Source of the DNA: Palsa-506 sp963709075 | GTDB taxonomy: Bacteria > Actinomycetota > Actinomycetes > Streptosporangiales > Streptosporangiaceae | Direction: 5' to 3' | Assembly (NCBI GenBank): GCA_963709075.1 | Contig: CAVPUY010000009.1 | Coordinates: forward strand, 62,001 to 126,000 | Length of the DNA: 64,000 nt | In this document: positions 52,582 to 61,044 of the stretch, piece by piece | Layout: every line of letters starts with the position of its first letter | How positions within the stretch are numbered: position 1 is the first letter of the stretch | The notes under the pieces: generated by a model | Seen by the model: only the letters and a program-made list of their open reading frames with translations | What the model was told of the DNA's origin: nothing | Databases searched by the model: none | Made by a program: the position numbers and the translations under genes

Positions 52582-52968
52582 TCAGCCACCGCGAACCTGG
52601 TATGCCCCGCCATGCTGGGCGAGGTATTCCTGGCCGACCGTTTCGGCTTCCGCCTGTGTCGCGTACCCGATCGTCCGGCCGATGCTGAGCGCTGGCCGGC
52701 CAGGGTGCGTCCAGGTAACGCCCCACGGGCCGCCTTGTCCGGCGCCGAGGCGCCGGCCGACTTCATCGTTGACGGCGTTGTGCAGGTCAATTGCCTCGCG
52801 GGTGCCCGATGGCAGCTGAGCCTGCCGGTAATAATCGTCAGTGTCCACGCTGTCATCAAGTTCGTCCCATGAAGACACCTCGCGGGGCACTTGCCCGCTG
52901 TCCTGATCTTCCTTGATCATTGCCATGATGGCGTCGGCGTAACGCTGTACGTCCCCGGTGTTTGTCAT
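52582..52968 (-). CDS. Hypothetical actinobacterial protein (acidic N-term)
   Basis: A 128-residue cytoplasmic protein. An acidic N-terminal half (AIMAMIKEDQDSGQVPREVS, then DELDDSVDTDDYYRQAQLPS) is followed by EAIDLHNAVNDEVGRRLG and a compact C-terminus with WGVTWTHPGRPALSIGRTIG. It has no membrane helix or cysteine. ATG 52968 has AAGGAGG 7 bases upstream, a strong signal that it is translated. The family is not recognised with confidence; similar short proteins occur in actinobacterial genomes. Confidence 0.6.
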   Translation of the reverse strand: MTNTGDVQRYADAIMAMIKEDQDSGQVPREVSSWDELDDSVDTDDYYRQAQLPSGTREAIDLHNAVNDEVGRRLGAGQGGPWGVTWTHPGRPALSIGRTIGYATQAEAETVGQEYLAQHGGAYQVRGG

Positions 52969-53197
52969 GAGCCTGCCTCCTTATGTCGGCTCAGCCAGCA
53001 GCGCTCATGTGCGTCATCTTGAGCACTTTCACACCAGCATGCCGGGGGTCAGGCCATCGCCTCGGCATGGTGCCTGAGTAGGTTCCATTGTCCCGGCGCC
53101 TGCACAGGCGATGGCAGGGCAGTTCGGCCCGGCACCCGGAGGACCTCCGTCACCAGTTCGCGCGCGGCGCCGGCCTTCCGCCGTCACCGGGGCCGCT

Positions 53198-54904
53198 TTA
53201 CTCCCCGGCGGGTCGTTCTGCGGCGTGGAAGGCATCGAGCGCCTCGCCGGGGGTGTCGTAGTAGGCACCGGGGCCGAGGGCTGCGCTGATGCCGTAGCGG
53301 TCGAGCTGCTCGCGCACCGGGGCATTGACGGTGCTGACGGCCAGGCGGATGTGTCGTTTGCGGAGGTGCTCGATGACGCGGGTGAGGCTCGCCGCCGCGG
53401 TGTAGTCGACGTCGCCGATGGCGGCGCCGTCGAGAACCATCCACCGCAGCGGGCTGCCCTGCGACAGTGCCGTGACGTCCTCAATCAGGCGCGAGGCGTT
53501 CGCGTAGTAGAGGCTGGTGCCGAACCGGTAGACCACCAGCCCTTCCTCGGTCCGCGCGCCAGGCAGGACCGGGGCAGGCCGCCAGTGCCCGGCCGGTGAC
53601 TTCATCAGCACGCTGTTGCGCGGGTTGTAGCTGTGGCGCAGGTGGTCGATGACTGAGGCGACCACGGCGAGCACGATGCCTTCCTCGACCCCCAGGACCA
53701 CCACGGCGGCGGTCGCGAGCAGGGCTACCGCGAACTCGTCGCGCCGGCAGGCCAGGATCCTCCGCAGCCCGGCGATGTCGATGAGCTCGATGGCGATCAG
53801 GAAGACCACCGCCGCCAGGGCAGCCTCCGGCAGGTAGCCGAGCGGCCCGGTGAGCAGGAGCAGCACAATCAGGACTACCGCTGCGGTCGTGAGCTGGGCC
53901 AGCTGGCTGCGCCCGTGCGCGCCGTCGACCATCTGCGTCTTGGTCGGGCTTCCGTTGACGACGAAGGTGCCGGAGAACGCGGCGGCCACGTTGGCGGCGC
54001 CGAGGCCGGCCAGGTCGGTGTCCTCGCTGAACGGCTCCTCGTACTTCCCGGCGTAGGCGCGCGAGGTCGCCGCGCTCTGCGCGAGGATGACGACGAACAT
54101 CGAGGCCGCGGCGCCGAGCAGCGCGGCGGCGTCGTGCCCGCCGAGCGCGGGCAGCCCGAGGCGCGGCAGCCCGCGCGGGACGGCTCCGACCACGGCCACG
54201 CCGCGGCCGGCCAGGTTCGCCGCACGACTCACGATGATCGCGGCGATCACCGCGATCAGCGGTCCTGGGACCTTCCGGGTGATCCGGCGCGCAGCCAGCA
54301 CGATCACGATGACCCCGGCCGACACCGCTAGGTCAGATCTGCGCACCTGCGGGAACGCGCGCACGGTGTCCAGGAGCTTGGTCAGGGTGCTCGCGCCGGT
54401 GGCAGTCACCCCCAGCATCGCGGGCAGCTGGCCGGCCGCCACCTGGACGCCGACGCCGGTGAGGAATCCGACCAAGACGGTGCGGGAAAGGAAATTCGCC
54501 AGGAACCCGAGCCGCACCAGCCGGGCCAGGAGCAGCATCCCGCCGGCCAGCAGGGCCGCGAGCCCGGCCAGCCGGACATATCGCTCTGACCCGGCGGCCG
54601 CGAGCCCGGTCAGCGTGGCGGCGAGGATGACGGCGGTAGCGGAGTCGGCGGCTACGACCAGATGACGCGATGAGCCGAGGACGGCGAAGACAACCATCGG
54701 CAGCAGCATCGTGTACAGGCCGGTCACCACCGGCATCCCAGCGATCTTCGCGTACCCGAGAACCTCGGGGATGCCCAGGGCGGCCAGCGTCAGGCCGGCC
54801 AGCACGTCCGCGGGTACCTGGGACCGGTCGACGGGCAGCAGCCCTCGCATTGCGGGCGGCGCCCGCAGCCAGCCCCGGCTGCGGCCACCGTTCGAAGCCG
54901 GCAC
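53198..54904 (-). CDS. SulP/SLC26 family anion transporter with STAS domain
   Basis: A 568-residue transporter. The SulP membrane domain (about ten or more helices) includes LGIPEVLGYAKIAGMPVVTG, with the family's signature after the first helices, and NVAAAFSGTFVVNGSPTKTQ. The cytoplasmic STAS domain (last ~120 residues) runs from VVYRFGTSLYYANASRLIED through WMVLDGAAIGDVDYTAAASL, the STAS core loop, to ISAALGPGAYYDTPGEALDA. Members carry sulfate, bicarbonate or dicarboxylates. The pore-lining residue that would tell sulfate from bicarbonate was not resolved. GTG 54904 begins the ORF; the ribosome-binding site is weak. Stands alone. Confidence 0.9.
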   Translation of the reverse strand: MPASNGGRSRGWLRAPPAMRGLLPVDRSQVPADVLAGLTLAALGIPEVLGYAKIAGMPVVTGLYTMLLPMVVFAVLGSSRHLVVAADSATAVILAATLTGLAAAGSERYVRLAGLAALLAGGMLLLARLVRLGFLANFLSRTVLVGFLTGVGVQVAAGQLPAMLGVTATGASTLTKLLDTVRAFPQVRRSDLAVSAGVIVIVLAARRITRKVPGPLIAVIAAIIVSRAANLAGRGVAVVGAVPRGLPRLGLPALGGHDAAALLGAAASMFVVILAQSAATSRAYAGKYEEPFSEDTDLAGLGAANVAAAFSGTFVVNGSPTKTQMVDGAHGRSQLAQLTTAAVVLIVLLLLTGPLGYLPEAALAAVVFLIAIELIDIAGLRRILACRRDEFAVALLATAAVVVLGVEEGIVLAVVASVIDHLRHSYNPRNSVLMKSPAGHWRPAPVLPGARTEEGLVVYRFGTSLYYANASRLIEDVTALSQGSPLRWMVLDGAAIGDVDYTAAASLTRVIEHLRKRHIRLAVSTVNAPVREQLDRYGISAALGPGAYYDTPGEALDAFHAAERPAGE

Positions 54905-55038
54905 CGTCTCGCCCCCGACCGTTTCCCGGCGGTTTCGGATTCGTTAATCATCCCTCCGGCCGGACGTCGTCGCGGGCTTGTACCGCTCATCCCGGTGCGG
55001 CGGCGGAACCGATCCGGCCCGCGCGAGGGCCCGACTGG

Positions 55039-55485
55039 TCAGCGAGCGTACTTCAGTACCAGGTCGCCGACGTGCGGGAGCGCGGTCTCGACGTGTTTGG
55101 CTGCGCTGCCGCGGACGGTGCGGTAGGCCCTGATGACCGTGGGCCGGCCGGAGGCCGCCGCGCGGTCGTCGGTCACCGAGAGCAGGTCCTGCGCCACTTC
55201 CTCGCCGCGCTTGGCCAGGTAGTCGCCGAACTCTGCGCCGCCGGCGGTGCTGAATTCCGCCCAGTACGGCTCAAGCTCGTCCACCATCTGCGGGAGCAGG
55301 GACTCCACCATGTAGCGGATATGACCGGGGGCGAAGGTGGTCACCGTCTTGTAGGCGAGCTTGACCGCGGCACCGGAGATCCCTGACTTGTCCGCGACCT
55401 CCTGCTCTATCAGCGTGTAGCAGTCGGCGATCACCTTTGGCCGGGTGTCCGGCGCGAGCAGGATCTCCTGAAGCGTGGCTGCCAT
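55039..55485 (-). CDS. DUF6918-like helical protein
   Basis: A 148-residue helical protein: MAATLQEILLAPDTRPKVIA, IEQEVADKSGISGAAVKLAY, PGHIRYMVESLLPQMVDELE, and ALPHVGDLVLKYAR at the end. The pattern of a short helical protein with EVADKSGxSG and a LLPxxVDxLEP region fits an actinobacterial family of unknown function (DUF6918, assigned from memory). The start ATG 55485 is preceded by AAGGAG at a longish distance of 12 bases. It is divergent to the DUF2332 gene. Confidence 0.7.
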   Translation of the reverse strand: MAATLQEILLAPDTRPKVIADCYTLIEQEVADKSGISGAAVKLAYKTVTTFAPGHIRYMVESLLPQMVDELEPYWAEFSTAGGAEFGDYLAKRGEEVAQDLLSVTDDRAAASGRPTVIRAYRTVRGSAAKHVETALPHVGDLVLKYAR

Positions 55486-55630
55486 GGGTATGTCTTTCTC
55501 CTTGCCGCTGGGCGCTGCCCCTTGGATTCCGCACGTATGCCGCAATGCGCCGTCGTCACTAGACGGCGACCGGCCAGCTCCGGTTTACCGGGTCCGGCCA
55601 GCCAGCCGGCGTAGCGTTCTGGGAGTGGCG

Positions 55631-56635
55631 ATGCATGGTCATGATCCGGCGGCGAGCGTCGCGGAGAACTACCGGGCGTTCGCCAAGGACGCCCGCGGCC
55701 GCAGCCCGGCGTATGAGTCACTGGCCGCCTCGGTCGCTGAGGACACGGCCGTGCTGCGCTTCCTCGGCTCGCTGCCGCTGGAAAAGCGCCAGCCTAACCT
55801 GCTGTTCGGGGCAGCCCGCTACCTGCTGGGCGCCCCGGCCGGCATCACCCGGCTGCGCGCCCTGGTCCGGCAGAACCGGGCCGAGCTGACCGAGGTAATG
55901 ATGGCCAGGCGCACGCAGACCAACGAGCCGGCCCGCTGTGCCACGCTGCTGCCGGCGCTGGCCCAGCTGCCGCCGCCGCTGGCGCTGATCGAAGTGGGCG
56001 CAAGCGCGGGGCTCACCCTGCTGTTCGACCGTTACTCCTACGACTATGCCGGGCACCAGATCACCGGCCAGGACCCCCAGGCTCCCACCCTGCGCTGCGT
56101 GCCACGCGGACCGGTGCCCATCCCGGACCGGCTGCCCGCGATCGCCTGGCGAGCCGGGCTCGATCTCAGCCCGCTCGACGTGACCAGCGACGATGATGTC
56201 CGCTGGCTATCGTGCCTGGTCTGGCCAGGCGAAGGCGACCGCGAGCAGCGGCTCGCCGCCGCGGTCGCCGCCGCCCGCCGCGACCCTCCCGTTGTGCACC
56301 GTGGTGACCTGCTCACCGACCTGCCCGCGCTGGCGGCACAGGCCCCCGCCGAGGCGACCCTGGTCGTGTATCACTCCGCCGTGCTTGCCTACGTCACGCC
56401 CGCGGGCCGGCAGCGGTTCGCCGGCATCGTCCGCGGCCTGCCGGCCGTCTGGCTCTCCAACGAAGGCCCGGCCGTCCTGCCCGGCATCGCGGTGCCCGCC
56501 TACCCGGGTGCGCCGTTCGTCCTCGCCAGGGACGGCCAGCGGCCGCTGGCGTTTACCGACTCGCACGGAACATGGCTGCACTGGCTCTCCGCCGCGACGC
56601 CATCACCGAATCAGCGGGCAAGCACCTGGCGCTAA
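55631..56635 (+). CDS. DUF2332 family protein
   Basis: A 334-residue cytoplasmic protein of the DUF2332 family, common in actinobacteria. Typical elements are YESLAASVAEDTAVLRFLGS, LPLEKRQPNLLFGAARYLLG, RTQTNEPARCATLLPALAQL, LALIEVGASAGLTLLFDRYS (a Rossmann-like glycine loop that suggests a methyltransferase-like core) and VVYHSAVLAYVTPAGRQRFA. The biochemical role is unknown. ATG 55631 is used because GGGAG lies 6 bases upstream; a GTG at 55625 is also possible. It is monocistronic and divergent from the DUF6918-like gene. Confidence 0.85.
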   Translation: MHGHDPAASVAENYRAFAKDARGRSPAYESLAASVAEDTAVLRFLGSLPLEKRQPNLLFGAARYLLGAPAGITRLRALVRQNRAELTEVMMARRTQTNEPARCATLLPALAQLPPPLALIEVGASAGLTLLFDRYSYDYAGHQITGQDPQAPTLRCVPRGPVPIPDRLPAIAWRAGLDLSPLDVTSDDDVRWLSCLVWPGEGDREQRLAAAVAAARRDPPVVHRGDLLTDLPALAAQAPAEATLVVYHSAVLAYVTPAGRQRFAGIVRGLPAVWLSNEGPAVLPGIAVPAYPGAPFVLARDGQRPLAFTDSHGTWLHWLSAATPSPNQRASTWR

Positions 56636-56727
56636 CGGTCAGGCCTGGGCTGACAGCGCAGGTCAGACGCTCAATCGGTGATCCGGCGGCGCAGCCGTCA
56701 GGCTAGCGCGGGCTCCTGGCCGTGTCA

Positions 56728-56825
56728 CGGCTTCAAAGATCCGTCACCTGACCGATGTCTCCGCCTGAAACTTGCAGAAGTATTTGTCGTGCAACTACCG
56801 GCACGATCCAGTGCCAGGTGTTTGA
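56728..56825 (+). promoter_or_regulatory. Conserved 98-bp upstream element, copy A
   Basis: Shares most of its sequence with 63844-63941, including GATCCGTCACCTGACCGATG and a TCGTGC / GCACGA stem (56787-56792, 56801-56806) whose arms are identical while the loop differs between copies. It lies about 90 bases before the RsbW-like gene start. The compensated stem points to a regulatory RNA hairpin or a DNA operator. Confidence 0.6.
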
Positions 56826-56913
56826 TCGGCCCCCCCGGGACTGGCCGCGCAGGGTGACCTGCGCGGCCCAGTCCGGTCTCAGTCCGGCTCAACCGGCCCG
56901 GCAAGGAAACCAG

Positions 56914-57378
56914 ATGGACACGATGGCGCCTATCCGCCCGACCGTTCAACGCTCGCACTGCATCTCGCTGACCGCAGGACCGGCCGCAGCGGCCGAAGCC
57001 CGCAGCCAGGTCCGGGCGGCCATCTGCGTCTGGGATGTGCCCGTCGACCCGTCCGTCGCCATCCTGCTCACCAGCGAGCTGGTGACCAATGCCATCAGCC
57101 ACGAGGCGGGCGAGACCGTCATGCTTGTCATCGGCTGCAGCTGTGGCGAGTTACGCGTCGACGTCCACGACACGTCGTGGGCCATGCCGATGCCGGTGGA
57201 TGCGCCAGCCGACGCGGAGGCCGGCCGGGGCCTGATGCTGGTCGAAAGCCTGTCGACCGAGTGGGGCTGGTACCAGACCCGTGCGGGCAAGGCCGTGTAC
57301 TTCACGCTGGAATTCCAGGCCGGTCCTGGCGCTGGCGACGACCGGAGCCCGCACGGCGATCGCAGCCGTGTCCGGTAA
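56914..57378 (+). CDS. RsbW-like anti-sigma/serine kinase ATP-binding protein
   Basis: A 154-residue HATPase_c protein. A short N-terminal leader is followed by AARSQVRAAICVWDVP-type helix residues, SVAILLTSELVTNAISHEAG (N-box, with the ExxxNA motif), LRVDVHDTSW (G1-like DxxxW) and AEAGRGLMLVESLSTEWGWY (G2 loop). It resembles the small ATP-binding proteins that actinomycetes pair with DUF397 and XRE/DUF5753 proteins, and the RsbW-type anti-sigma kinases. ATG 56914 follows AAGGAA. It carries the conserved 98-bp element upstream. The nearest XRE/DUF397 pair is 5 kb away in this window. Confidence 0.8.
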   Translation: MDTMAPIRPTVQRSHCISLTAGPAAAAEARSQVRAAICVWDVPVDPSVAILLTSELVTNAISHEAGETVMLVIGCSCGELRVDVHDTSWAMPMPVDAPADAEAGRGLMLVESLSTEWGWYQTRAGKAVYFTLEFQAGPGAGDDRSPHGDRSRVR

Positions 57379-57456
57379 AGCATGAGCCCCGGCTAGCGCA
57401 CGAGTCCCGGCGGATCCACCGGATCCTCGCCGCGCCCGCTAGTTCCGGCGCCACGG

Positions 57457-60291
57457 TCACCTCGCCGCCAGGTTGCGCAACGCTGCCTCGCGGGCGATGT
57501 CGATACGCGATTGGACGCCGAGTTTCTTCAGGATGTGCGAGACGTGGGTCGCGACGGTGCGCCGGGACAGGAAGAGCCTGGCGGCGATCTCTGGGTTGGA
57601 CAGCCCCTCCTCCACCAGCGCGGCGATCTTTGTCTCGGCCGGCGTGAGGCTGTCCCAGCCGCTCCGCGTGTGCCGGTGCTTAGCATGCGGAGCGCGGCGG
57701 ATGCCATGAGCGCGGAACTCGGTCCGTAGCCGGGCGACGTCCGTGGCGGCACCAAGCGAGGTATAGATCTCCACGGCGCGGGTGAATGCGGCCCGTGCCT
57801 GGTCGCGGTCGTCAGCGCAGATGAAGTCTCCGGCGGCCGCCTCCAGCGCCTTCGCGCTGAGCAGCGGCCGGCCGGCGTCACCATAGCGCTCGGCGGCCGC
57901 CAGCAACCGGGGGGCATCATGGTCAAGCAGGCCGCGGCAGTAGAGCGCGTTCGCCTGGCGGTGCGGGATCTGCGACTCGGCGGCCAGTGCCTCGGCGTGG
58001 CCGGCCAGAGTCTTCGCGGTGCCGAGGTCACCAGTCTCCGTGGCGAGGCGGACGGCGTCAGCGAACAGGTTCTCGATCTCGTCGAGTTCTTCGGCGTTGT
58101 CGGCGAACCCGGCGGTCAGCACGGCCAGCGCCGCCGTTAGCGCGCCGGATTGCTCGAAGTCCAGGCTGTGGGCGAGCGCCAGCGGGCCGATGATCCGGTT
58201 TCCGATCCGCTTGGCGTACGGGGCGGCGGCAGCGAGGTGCCCCCGCGCCACGGTGATCTCGCCGCGATGAAAGCAGATCACCGCGGCGATGCCGTGATCG
58301 CTGCAGGCCGCACCGGGCTCCTTCAGGTCGTCGTGCAGGACCTCCACCTCGGCCATCGCGTCGTCCCACCGCCCGGTGTCGAACAGCAGCTGGCCAAGGG
58401 CGGCATGCGCCTGGGCCAGCCGGACCACCGTGCCGACCTGGTCCGCGAGGCGCCGCGCCTGCGTGGCCGCGCCGAGGGCCTCCTCGTACTGGTCGAGGCC
58501 GCCCAGCGTGACGGCCTTGTTGATCTGCAGCAGCAGCCGCAGGTCGGTCAGCGCCGGATCGGCCTGGGTCACGGTCAGCGCCCGGTCGAACAGCGGCAGC
58601 GCGTCAGCCGTCTGCCCCTGCACCGCGGTCACGATGGTCAGCACGCTCAGTGCCCAGCCGGTCGACCAGGTGTCGCCCGCCTCCGATGCCGCCGCGAGCG
58701 CGTCGGCGGCGACCCGGCCGGCCGTCTCGACCTCGCCGAGGTTGTTGTGCGTCCGCGCGGCCAGCACGAGCAGCCGGCCGCGGTGCCGCGCCGAGATCCC
58801 GGGCGTAGCCAGTGCCCGGTTCAGCGTGGCCAGGGATTCCGCTGACCGCCCGGCCTGCATGCGGCATTGCGCCAGCGTCCAGTGCAGGTCCACGCGGAGA
58901 TCGCGCTCGTCCACATATTCCAGTGCGCGGTTCGCCACCTGCTCAGCCCCCGCCGCGTCGCCCACCCGGAAGAGAGCATCAGCGAGCCTGCCCACCAGGC
59001 AGTCATGCTGAGCCGAGCCGGCCGGGGAGCTCTCCACCGCATGGCCGATGAGCTCGGCCGCCGCCCGGGGCGCCTGGCCGACCAGCAGCTCCGCGGTGCG
59101 GGCCAGCCAGCGCAGGATCCACTCGTCCATCGGGTCGGCCGCCCCGCCAGATCCGCCGACCGCCCACAGCAGCTGGCGGGCAACGCGGTCCGTCGGCGCA
59201 CCGGCCTCAGCGAGGGCACGGGCGGCATCGCGGTGCCAGGCGGCGCGCACCGGAGCCGGCATATCGTCATACAGCGCCGTGCGGATCAGCGGATGCCGGA
59301 ATCCGAGCCCGCTACCGGACTCGGCCAGCACGCCGGCGGCGCATGCCTCGTCCACGGCCGGGACCAGGTCCGGCACGCCGCGGCCGAGAACCGTCGCCAG
59401 GTCCGGCACGGCAAAGTCCACGCCAAGCAGCGCCGCCGCCCGCAGCACCTCGCGCACCGGCCCGGAGACGAAGCCGAGGCGGTCCGCGATGGCCGCTGAC
59501 ATGGAGCTAGGCGCGGGACCGCTGGTCAGCTTGGCCGCTCCGGTGCCGGTAATGGTCAGGCTGGAGCTGCGGGCCAGAGCGGCGACGAGCTCAGTGACGT
59601 AGAGCGGGTTGCCCGCGGCACCGTCAGCGAGCTGCAGCAGCTTGTCGTCCGGCTCCCCGCCGGCCAGGGCGGCCACCAGCTCGGCCACTGCCGCCCCGGT
59701 GAGACCGGTGAGCTGGAGGCGCGCGGCGTCGTCCACCGCTCGCCGCAGCGCCAGCAGGTCATCCCGCTGCGGCACCGGGCGCATCATCCCGACCAGCAGC
59801 AGCGGCACCTGCCGCACCGACCTGGCCAGCCGTCCCCACAAGGTAATGGTCGCCTGATCTGCCCATTGGAGATCGTCCACGACCAGGATGGTTGGCTGCG
59901 CCGCGCATTGCTCGGCGATGAGCGCCAGTAACTGCTCCGCAAGCGCGGCCGTAACGTCCGCGCCGCGATCGGCGGTGAGCTCGCCCCGCAGCAGCCGGAC
60001 GATGGTGTTCCGCCGGGGATTGGCCGAGGGCTCCCGAACTCGTAACCCTTCCAGCAGCGGCAGCAGCGGTAACGCCTGCCCCAGCTCGTCGCCGGCGCCC
60101 CAGAACACCTGGCAGCCGGGACCCGCCCCGGCCAGCGCCGCCCGCACGAGCGCGGACTTGCCGATGCCCGGCTCGCCCTCGATCAGTACCGAGCCGCCCA
60201 GCCCTCCAGCCACTTCCGTCACGAGCCTAACCAGCGTCGCGGTCTCGCTGTCGCGGCCGATCAGTGCGCCGGCCAGGGAGGCGCTGGGCAC
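57457..60291 (-). CDS. LAL-type LuxR family transcriptional regulator
   Basis: A 944-residue regulator of the LAL (MalT-like) class. The N-terminal AAA ATPase has Walker A IEGEPGIGKSALV and Walker B ILVVDDLQWADQ. A long ~500-residue helical TPR region follows (for example LAQCRMQAGRSAESLATLNR). The C-terminal LuxR HTH has LTPAETKIAALVEEGLSNPE and IAARLFLSRRTVATHVSHIL. LAL proteins activate target genes after binding a ligand in the TPR part. GTG 60291 lies 7 bases after a -10-like TAAAAT, so the mRNA is probably leaderless. The divergently transcribed neighbour encodes a tiny secreted peptide, which could be its ligand or its target. Confidence 0.9.
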   Translation of the reverse strand: MPSASLAGALIGRDSETATLVRLVTEVAGGLGGSVLIEGEPGIGKSALVRAALAGAGPGCQVFWGAGDELGQALPLLPLLEGLRVREPSANPRRNTIVRLLRGELTADRGADVTAALAEQLLALIAEQCAAQPTILVVDDLQWADQATITLWGRLARSVRQVPLLLVGMMRPVPQRDDLLALRRAVDDAARLQLTGLTGAAVAELVAALAGGEPDDKLLQLADGAAGNPLYVTELVAALARSSSLTITGTGAAKLTSGPAPSSMSAAIADRLGFVSGPVREVLRAAALLGVDFAVPDLATVLGRGVPDLVPAVDEACAAGVLAESGSGLGFRHPLIRTALYDDMPAPVRAAWHRDAARALAEAGAPTDRVARQLLWAVGGSGGAADPMDEWILRWLARTAELLVGQAPRAAAELIGHAVESSPAGSAQHDCLVGRLADALFRVGDAAGAEQVANRALEYVDERDLRVDLHWTLAQCRMQAGRSAESLATLNRALATPGISARHRGRLLVLAARTHNNLGEVETAGRVAADALAAASEAGDTWSTGWALSVLTIVTAVQGQTADALPLFDRALTVTQADPALTDLRLLLQINKAVTLGGLDQYEEALGAATQARRLADQVGTVVRLAQAHAALGQLLFDTGRWDDAMAEVEVLHDDLKEPGAACSDHGIAAVICFHRGEITVARGHLAAAAPYAKRIGNRIIGPLALAHSLDFEQSGALTAALAVLTAGFADNAEELDEIENLFADAVRLATETGDLGTAKTLAGHAEALAAESQIPHRQANALYCRGLLDHDAPRLLAAAERYGDAGRPLLSAKALEAAAGDFICADDRDQARAAFTRAVEIYTSLGAATDVARLRTEFRAHGIRRAPHAKHRHTRSGWDSLTPAETKIAALVEEGLSNPEIAARLFLSRRTVATHVSHILKKLGVQSRIDIAREAALRNLAAR

Positions 60292-60327
60292 GAGGCGGAT
60301 TTTACTACCAGAACATTATGGACACAA
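60292..60327 (-). promoter_or_regulatory. Leaderless promoter of the LAL regulator
   Basis: On the minus strand TTGTGT (60322-60327), a 17-base spacer and TAAAAT (60299-60304) precede GTG 60291 by only 7 bases, with no Shine-Dalgarno sequence. The -35 is weak, in line with an activated or low-level promoter. Confidence 0.45.
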
Positions 60328-60637
60328 GCGGTGTTTCCGGTGCAATTCATTTGACCAGTCCGCAGCCTGGAGGGGAAATGTTCCCGCCAGCTCAACTGCA
60401 CCGTGCAGTGAAACTTTCCCCGGAGCTTGCAGCGCAGGGTCCAGCGAATATTACCCCGCATGAGGATGAGAATTTTTCCGACAATTATTAATAGTAATTT
60501 CACTATTTGAAAATGGTTATCTAAGATGCATAGAATAAGCGTAGCAGGGAAATATCTCCACAGGACGGTAATACGCCGTACAGATCGGCCAGGACGTGCG
60601 ACAGGCCGCTGGCCTCGGGAATCGCCACGGAGGAGTC
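60328..60637. other. AT-rich divergent regulatory region
   Basis: The most AT-rich stretch of the window, between the LAL regulator and the secreted-peptide gene. It contains TGCAC-CGTGCA near 60398, runs of A and T around 60470-60530, and the peptide-gene promoter. Likely holds binding sites for the LAL regulator. Confidence 0.45.
60499..60527 (+). promoter_or_regulatory. Promoter of the small secreted peptide gene
   Basis: TTCACT (60499-60504), a 17-base AT-rich spacer and TAAGAT (60522-60527) form a plausible housekeeping-type promoter. It predicts a ~105-base leader before ATG 60638. Confidence 0.45.
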
Positions 60638-60802
60638 ATGCGCATCAGGCGAGCTCTCATCATTCCCGCTATCTTAGCGCTCAGCGTCGCCGGACCGATC
60701 CTGTCGGGCTCGGCAATGGCTGCGGCGGCCGTGCACGCGCCTAGCGCCCATGTACCCGCGGCTACCGCTTCCGGGATCACCCACACCTATTTTCACCTTT
60801 GA
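60638..60802 (+). CDS. Small secreted peptide (54 aa)
   Basis: ATG 60638 has GGAGGAG 2-5 bases upstream, the strongest ribosome-binding site in the region. The 54-residue product has a textbook export signal: basic MRIRRAL, hydrophobic IIPAILALSVAGPIL, and a small-residue region ending SAMAAAA. A mature part of only ~25 residues remains, finishing THTYFHL. I recall similar tiny secreted peptides in related actinomycetes but cannot name a family. Its divergent arrangement with a LAL regulator suggests a signal or a regulated extracellular peptide. No cysteines, so not a lantibiotic-like or disulfide peptide. Confidence 0.6.
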   Translation: MRIRRALIIPAILALSVAGPILSGSAMAAAAVHAPSAHVPAATASGITHTYFHL

Positions 60803-60821
60803 TCTACATGGCACGCGACTA

Positions 60822-60840
60822 ACCGCGGTGCCGCCGCGGT
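60822..60840 (+). terminator. Short GC hairpin after the peptide gene
   Basis: ACCGCGG (60822-60828) and CCGCGGT (60834-60840) form a 7-bp perfect stem with a 5-base loop, 20 bases after the peptide stop. A weak terminator candidate without a U-tract. Confidence 0.35.
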
Positions 60841-61044
60841 GAGCGGCGCCGGCGGAATTGCTGACCGGTTTCCGCTTCGGCCGGCCTCCATGTCACCTGG
60901 CCGGGCCAGTGGCTGGCCAGCGACGGTGCGGGCCAGCCGGGCTGGTGGCAGCCGGACAGTGACGTGCTGATCGGCTAAGAGAACGGATCGTCAACGCCCG
61001 GTTTTCCGGTGGCGGACCGGCCCCGGGATCGGCAGGATCGGGGC

